Source: Dehalococcoidia bacterium
GTDB taxonomy: Bacteria > Chloroflexota > Dehalococcoidia > JAUYDP01
Length of the DNA: 6,643 nt
Direction of reading: 5' to 3'
Assembly: GCA_030691805.1 (NCBI GenBank)
Contig: JAUYDP010000403.1
Coordinates: forward strand, 1 to 6,643
Part shown: positions 4,787 through 6,643 of the stretch, piece after piece
Position numbering within the stretch: the first letter of the stretch is position 1
Layout of the letters: each line of letters starts with the position of its first letter
Position numbers and translations under genes: made by a program
Notes under the pieces: model-generated
Told to the model about the DNA's origin: nothing
Database searches by the model: none
Seen by the model: only the letters and a program-made list of their open reading frames with translations

Positions 4787-4816
4787 ATTATACCTAACAG
4801 GATAGGGCAGACGCAA
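4787..4816 (-). promoter_or_regulatory. Putative promoter of the hisH-A-F cluster
   Basis: The minus strand has a perfect -10 hexamer TATAAT (4787-4792), with a weak -35 TTGCGT (4811-4816) 18 bp upstream. The predicted start near 4780 leaves only about eight bases before the TTG of hisH. I see no attenuator, His-codon leader peptide or T-box in the upstream region. Confidence 0.55.
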
Positions 4817-4920
4817 ACCAGGCACGGGAGAGCCAATCCACAGATTTCGCAGATTAGACGGACTATGAATACTGTCCTGAGCCGGAGTGGGGACCTGCCT
4901 CATGTCGTCTGAACTAGCGG
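4817..4920. other. Divergent intergenic stretch with short 9-bp repeat
   Basis: No gene is seen. CAGATT occurs at 4841-4846 and again at 4850-4855, nine bases apart, inside a CCACAGATTTCGCAGATTAG context that looks like a short remnant of a tandem repeat. The remainder shows no strong hairpin or known riboswitch pattern. Confidence 0.5.
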
Positions 4921-4951
4921 TTGACATTTTTGATCCATTGCCATATATGAT
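4921..4951 (+). promoter_or_regulatory. Putative sigma-70-type promoter of the molybdopterin oxidoreductase gene
   Basis: A perfect TTGACA (4921-4926) precedes an AT-rich block. Possible -10 elements are TATATG (4944-4949, 17-bp spacer) or TATGAT (4946-4951, 19-bp spacer, five of six consensus matches). The leader would be roughly 50 nt and contains the AGGAG ribosome-binding site (4993-4997), eight bases before the ATG at 5006. No FNR-like or other recognised regulator site was found. Confidence 0.6.
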
Positions 4952-5005
4952 TATACAACTTTATCCTTACTTTATCGGCTAAGAACTAGAACAGGAGTAG
5001 AAACC

Positions 5006-6643
5006 ATGAAGACTGGGAGTGAAAAGGTCTTCTCCTACTGCGTCCACTGCGCCCGCCTTTGCGGGGTAGTGGCCTACGTGCAAGACGGCTACCTTGTCAA
5101 GGTCGAGGGGGACCCGGAGTCCCTCAATAACGCCGGCACCCTTTGCCCCAAGGGGCTGGCAGCCAGGCAAGAGATCTACCACCCTGACCGCCTCAAGTAC
5201 CCTATGAAGCGGACAAAGCCGAAGGGAAGCGATGACCCGGGGTGGGTTCGGATTACCTGGGATGAAGCCTTGGATACTATCGCCGGGAAGATGAAGGAGA
5301 TCAAAGACCGCTACGGGCCGGAGTCCTTCTTCTTTCAGAAAGGCTCCACGGATGGCTCGTCGGGCGTGGAATGGTATGCCTTCTACAACCGGCTCGCCGA
5401 CCTCTACGGAAGTCCGAACTTCGGCGGGACGGGCCACATCTGCTGCTACAGCCGCAGTTGCCCGGGGCTTCCCCTGCACCTGGGGACCAAGGGGCTAAGC
5501 CTTTCCATAGACTACGACAAGACCAACTATATGTTGATTGTGGGCCATAACATCCTCCATACTAGGCCTCCGGTCGCCCGCAAGGTATTGGACGCCCAGA
5601 GGCGTGGGGCCAGGCTCATAGTGGTAGACCCCATGCTCTCCCCCACAGCCGCCAAGGCTGATGACTGGCTGGCCCTCAGGCCGGGAACGGACCTCGCCCT
5701 CTTCCTTGCCATGCATAACGTAATCATCAAGGAAGGGATCCACGACGTCGACTTCCTGCGGCGGTGGACCAACGCTCCTTTCCTGGTCAGGGACGACGAC
5801 GGCCTGTTTCTGAGGAGTGACGGTTCTACACACCTGGTCTGGGATAAGAAGGGAGGGGAAGCCCATCCCGCCGACCCCTGGTTCCCTTCCCACATAGAGC
5901 CCGCGTTGGAGGGCTCTTATACCGTCAGCGGGGTTAAGTGCCGCCCGGCCTGGCAACTCTTCTGCGATCTCGTGGGCCCGTGTACCCCCGAATGGGCCCA
6001 GGAGTTGACCTGGGTTCCGGCAGAGGATATCCGGCGGGTTGCTCGTCTCTTCGCCATAACGAAGCCTGCCAGCGCCGACTGGTTCAACGGTCTACACAAA
6101 GGGTCCAACAACTATTATGCTGCTCTGGCCCTGGCCCTCCTCGAGGTTGTAACCGGCAACTGGGACGTGCCAGGCGGGCTAACCTTCGAAGCCCGCGTGC
6201 CCTTCAGGGATGTCAAGGGACTTGAGTATCTCCCCAAGCACTGGGTGGATAAGAGCCTGGTCGCCAAAGAAGGGTTCAAGGTCAGGGCGCATATCCGGGA
6301 GCTGGTCGGGCCGATGAATCTGGTGGCCCAGGCCATACTAACGGGCAAGCCCTATCCCATTAAGGGAATGCTCTCTTTGGCCTCGGGCGTAGGGACTTCC
6401 AATCCCAACTCCAAGAAGATGATGGAGTCGCTACGAAATCTGGAATTCCTGGCCATGGGCGACATCTGGAAGACACCGGCCATGGAGATGGCCGACATAA
6501 TTCTACCCTGCGCCACGTGCTGGGAATCGGAGTTTGTCAACTACAGTGCGCCTTATATCATGTACCGGCGGCCGGTTGTGGCCCCGCAGCACGAAAGCTG
6601 GCCGGACCTGAAGATAGTCTTCGAGCTGGCCGGGAGGCTGGGC
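5006..6643 (+). CDS. Molybdopterin oxidoreductase (CISM/DMSO-reductase family), 3' end beyond window
   Basis: An open frame of 546 codons runs off the right edge; family members are usually 650-900 residues. A [4Fe-4S] motif C12-x2-C15-x3-C19-x27-C47 ends in CPKG, with Lys49 in the usual electron-relay position. It is followed by WVRITWDEALD, GSPN and GHICCYSRS, where Cys146 (or Cys147) is the likely Mo/W ligand. Cofactor-binding segments follow: VVDPMLSP (206-213), LRPGTDLAL (224-232), KPYPIKG (448-454), TSNPNS (464-469) and MADIILPCATCWESE (495-509). The KPYPIKG and GSPN-to-Cys segments recall acetylene hydratase and related thiosulfate/polysulfide-reductase-like proteins more than formate dehydrogenase, but the substrate cannot be assigned. 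There is no twin-arginine signal at the N-terminus or in the preceding codons, so a cytoplasmic enzyme is inferred. The ATG is fixed by AGGAG eight bases upstream. It is transcribed divergently from the his cluster, and no partner subunit is visible. Confidence 0.92.
   Translation, partial: MKTGSEKVFSYCVHCARLCGVVAYVQDGYLVKVEGDPESLNNAGTLCPKGLAARQEIYHPDRLKYPMKRTKPKGSDDPGWVRITWDEALDTIAGKMKEIKDRYGPESFFFQKGSTDGSSGVEWYAFYNRLADLYGSPNFGGTGHICCYSRSCPGLPLHLGTKGLSLSIDYDKTNYMLIVGHNILHTRPPVARKVLDAQRRGARLIVVDPMLSPTAAKADDWLALRPGTDLALFLAMHNVIIKEGIHDVDFLRRWTNAPFLVRDDDGLFLRSDGSTHLVWDKKGGEAHPADPWFPSHIEPALEGSYTVSGVKCRPAWQLFCDLVGPCTPEWAQELTWVPAEDIRRVARLFAITKPASADWFNGLHKGSNNYYAALALALLEVVTGNWDVPGGLTFEARVPFRDVKGLEYLPKHWVDKSLVAKEGFKVRAHIRELVGPMNLVAQAILTGKPYPIKGMLSLASGVGTSNPNSKKMMESLRNLEFLAMGDIWKTPAMEMADIILPCATCWESEFVNYSAPYIMYRRPVVAPQHESWPDLKIVFELAGRLG

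Noticed and set aside
4902..4927. ATGTC...GACAT inverted repeat over the -35 of the oxidoreductase promoter as an operator
   Set aside because: Five-base arms with a long spacer are expected by chance.
4979..5956. Long minus-strand frames opposite the molybdopterin oxidoreductase
   Set aside because: They are antisense shadows of a gene with clear conserved motifs; their translations show no recognisable domain and no ribosome-binding site.

Overview
This looks like chromosomal DNA of a GC-rich, probably anaerobic bacterium. It carries late histidine-biosynthesis genes, small toxin-antitoxin (TA) modules and a cytoplasmic molybdenum/tungsten enzyme. The style (compact his genes, several HicAB/RelE pairs, a molybdopterin oxidoreductase resembling acetylene hydratase or the thiosulfate-reductase group) would suit an environmental lineage such as Chloroflexota/Dehalococcoidia. 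That placement is a guess, because no rRNA or other phylogenetic marker is present.

Layout, left to right. Positions 1-311 hold a decayed C-terminal piece of a GxxExxY-type (PDDEXK_3) protein lying between two perfect 34-bp direct repeats. Positions 312-577 have no gene but contain heptanucleotide repeats in both orientations. From 578 to 4772 everything points left (minus strand). In transcription order it reads hisH, hisA, hisF, hicB1, hicA1, hicB2, a hicA2 pseudogene, an undecoded stretch with a promoter, an AbrB/MazE-type antitoxin gene, a RelE/ParE-type toxin gene, and hisI. Positions 4773-5005 are a divergent intergenic region with a promoter on each strand. From 5006 to the right edge a molybdopterin oxidoreductase gene runs on the plus strand and is cut off by the window end.

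How the genes work together. HisH and HisF form imidazole-glycerol-phosphate synthase. HisA makes its substrate PRFAR from ProFAR, and HisI makes ProFAR by opening the ring of phosphoribosyl-AMP. These consecutive steps would normally be adjacent as hisH-A-F-I. Here about 1.7 kb carrying one intact HicBA pair, one broken HicBA pair and one AbrB-RelE pair sits between hisF and hisI. The first hicB follows hisF by 13 nt with a strong Shine-Dalgarno sequence, so the TA genes are probably read from the his transcript. The only clear internal promoter lies just before the AbrB-RelE pair and could also drive hisI.

The main points for a second look are the TA cluster inside the his operon; the nonsense-broken hicA2 beside an intact hicB2; the repeat-flanked GxxExxY relic with a lost active-site lysine; short-period (7-9 bp) tandem repeats in several intergenic gaps; and a near-leaderless TTG-initiated hisH. 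I see no CRISPR array, tRNA, rRNA, transposase or convincing terminator.
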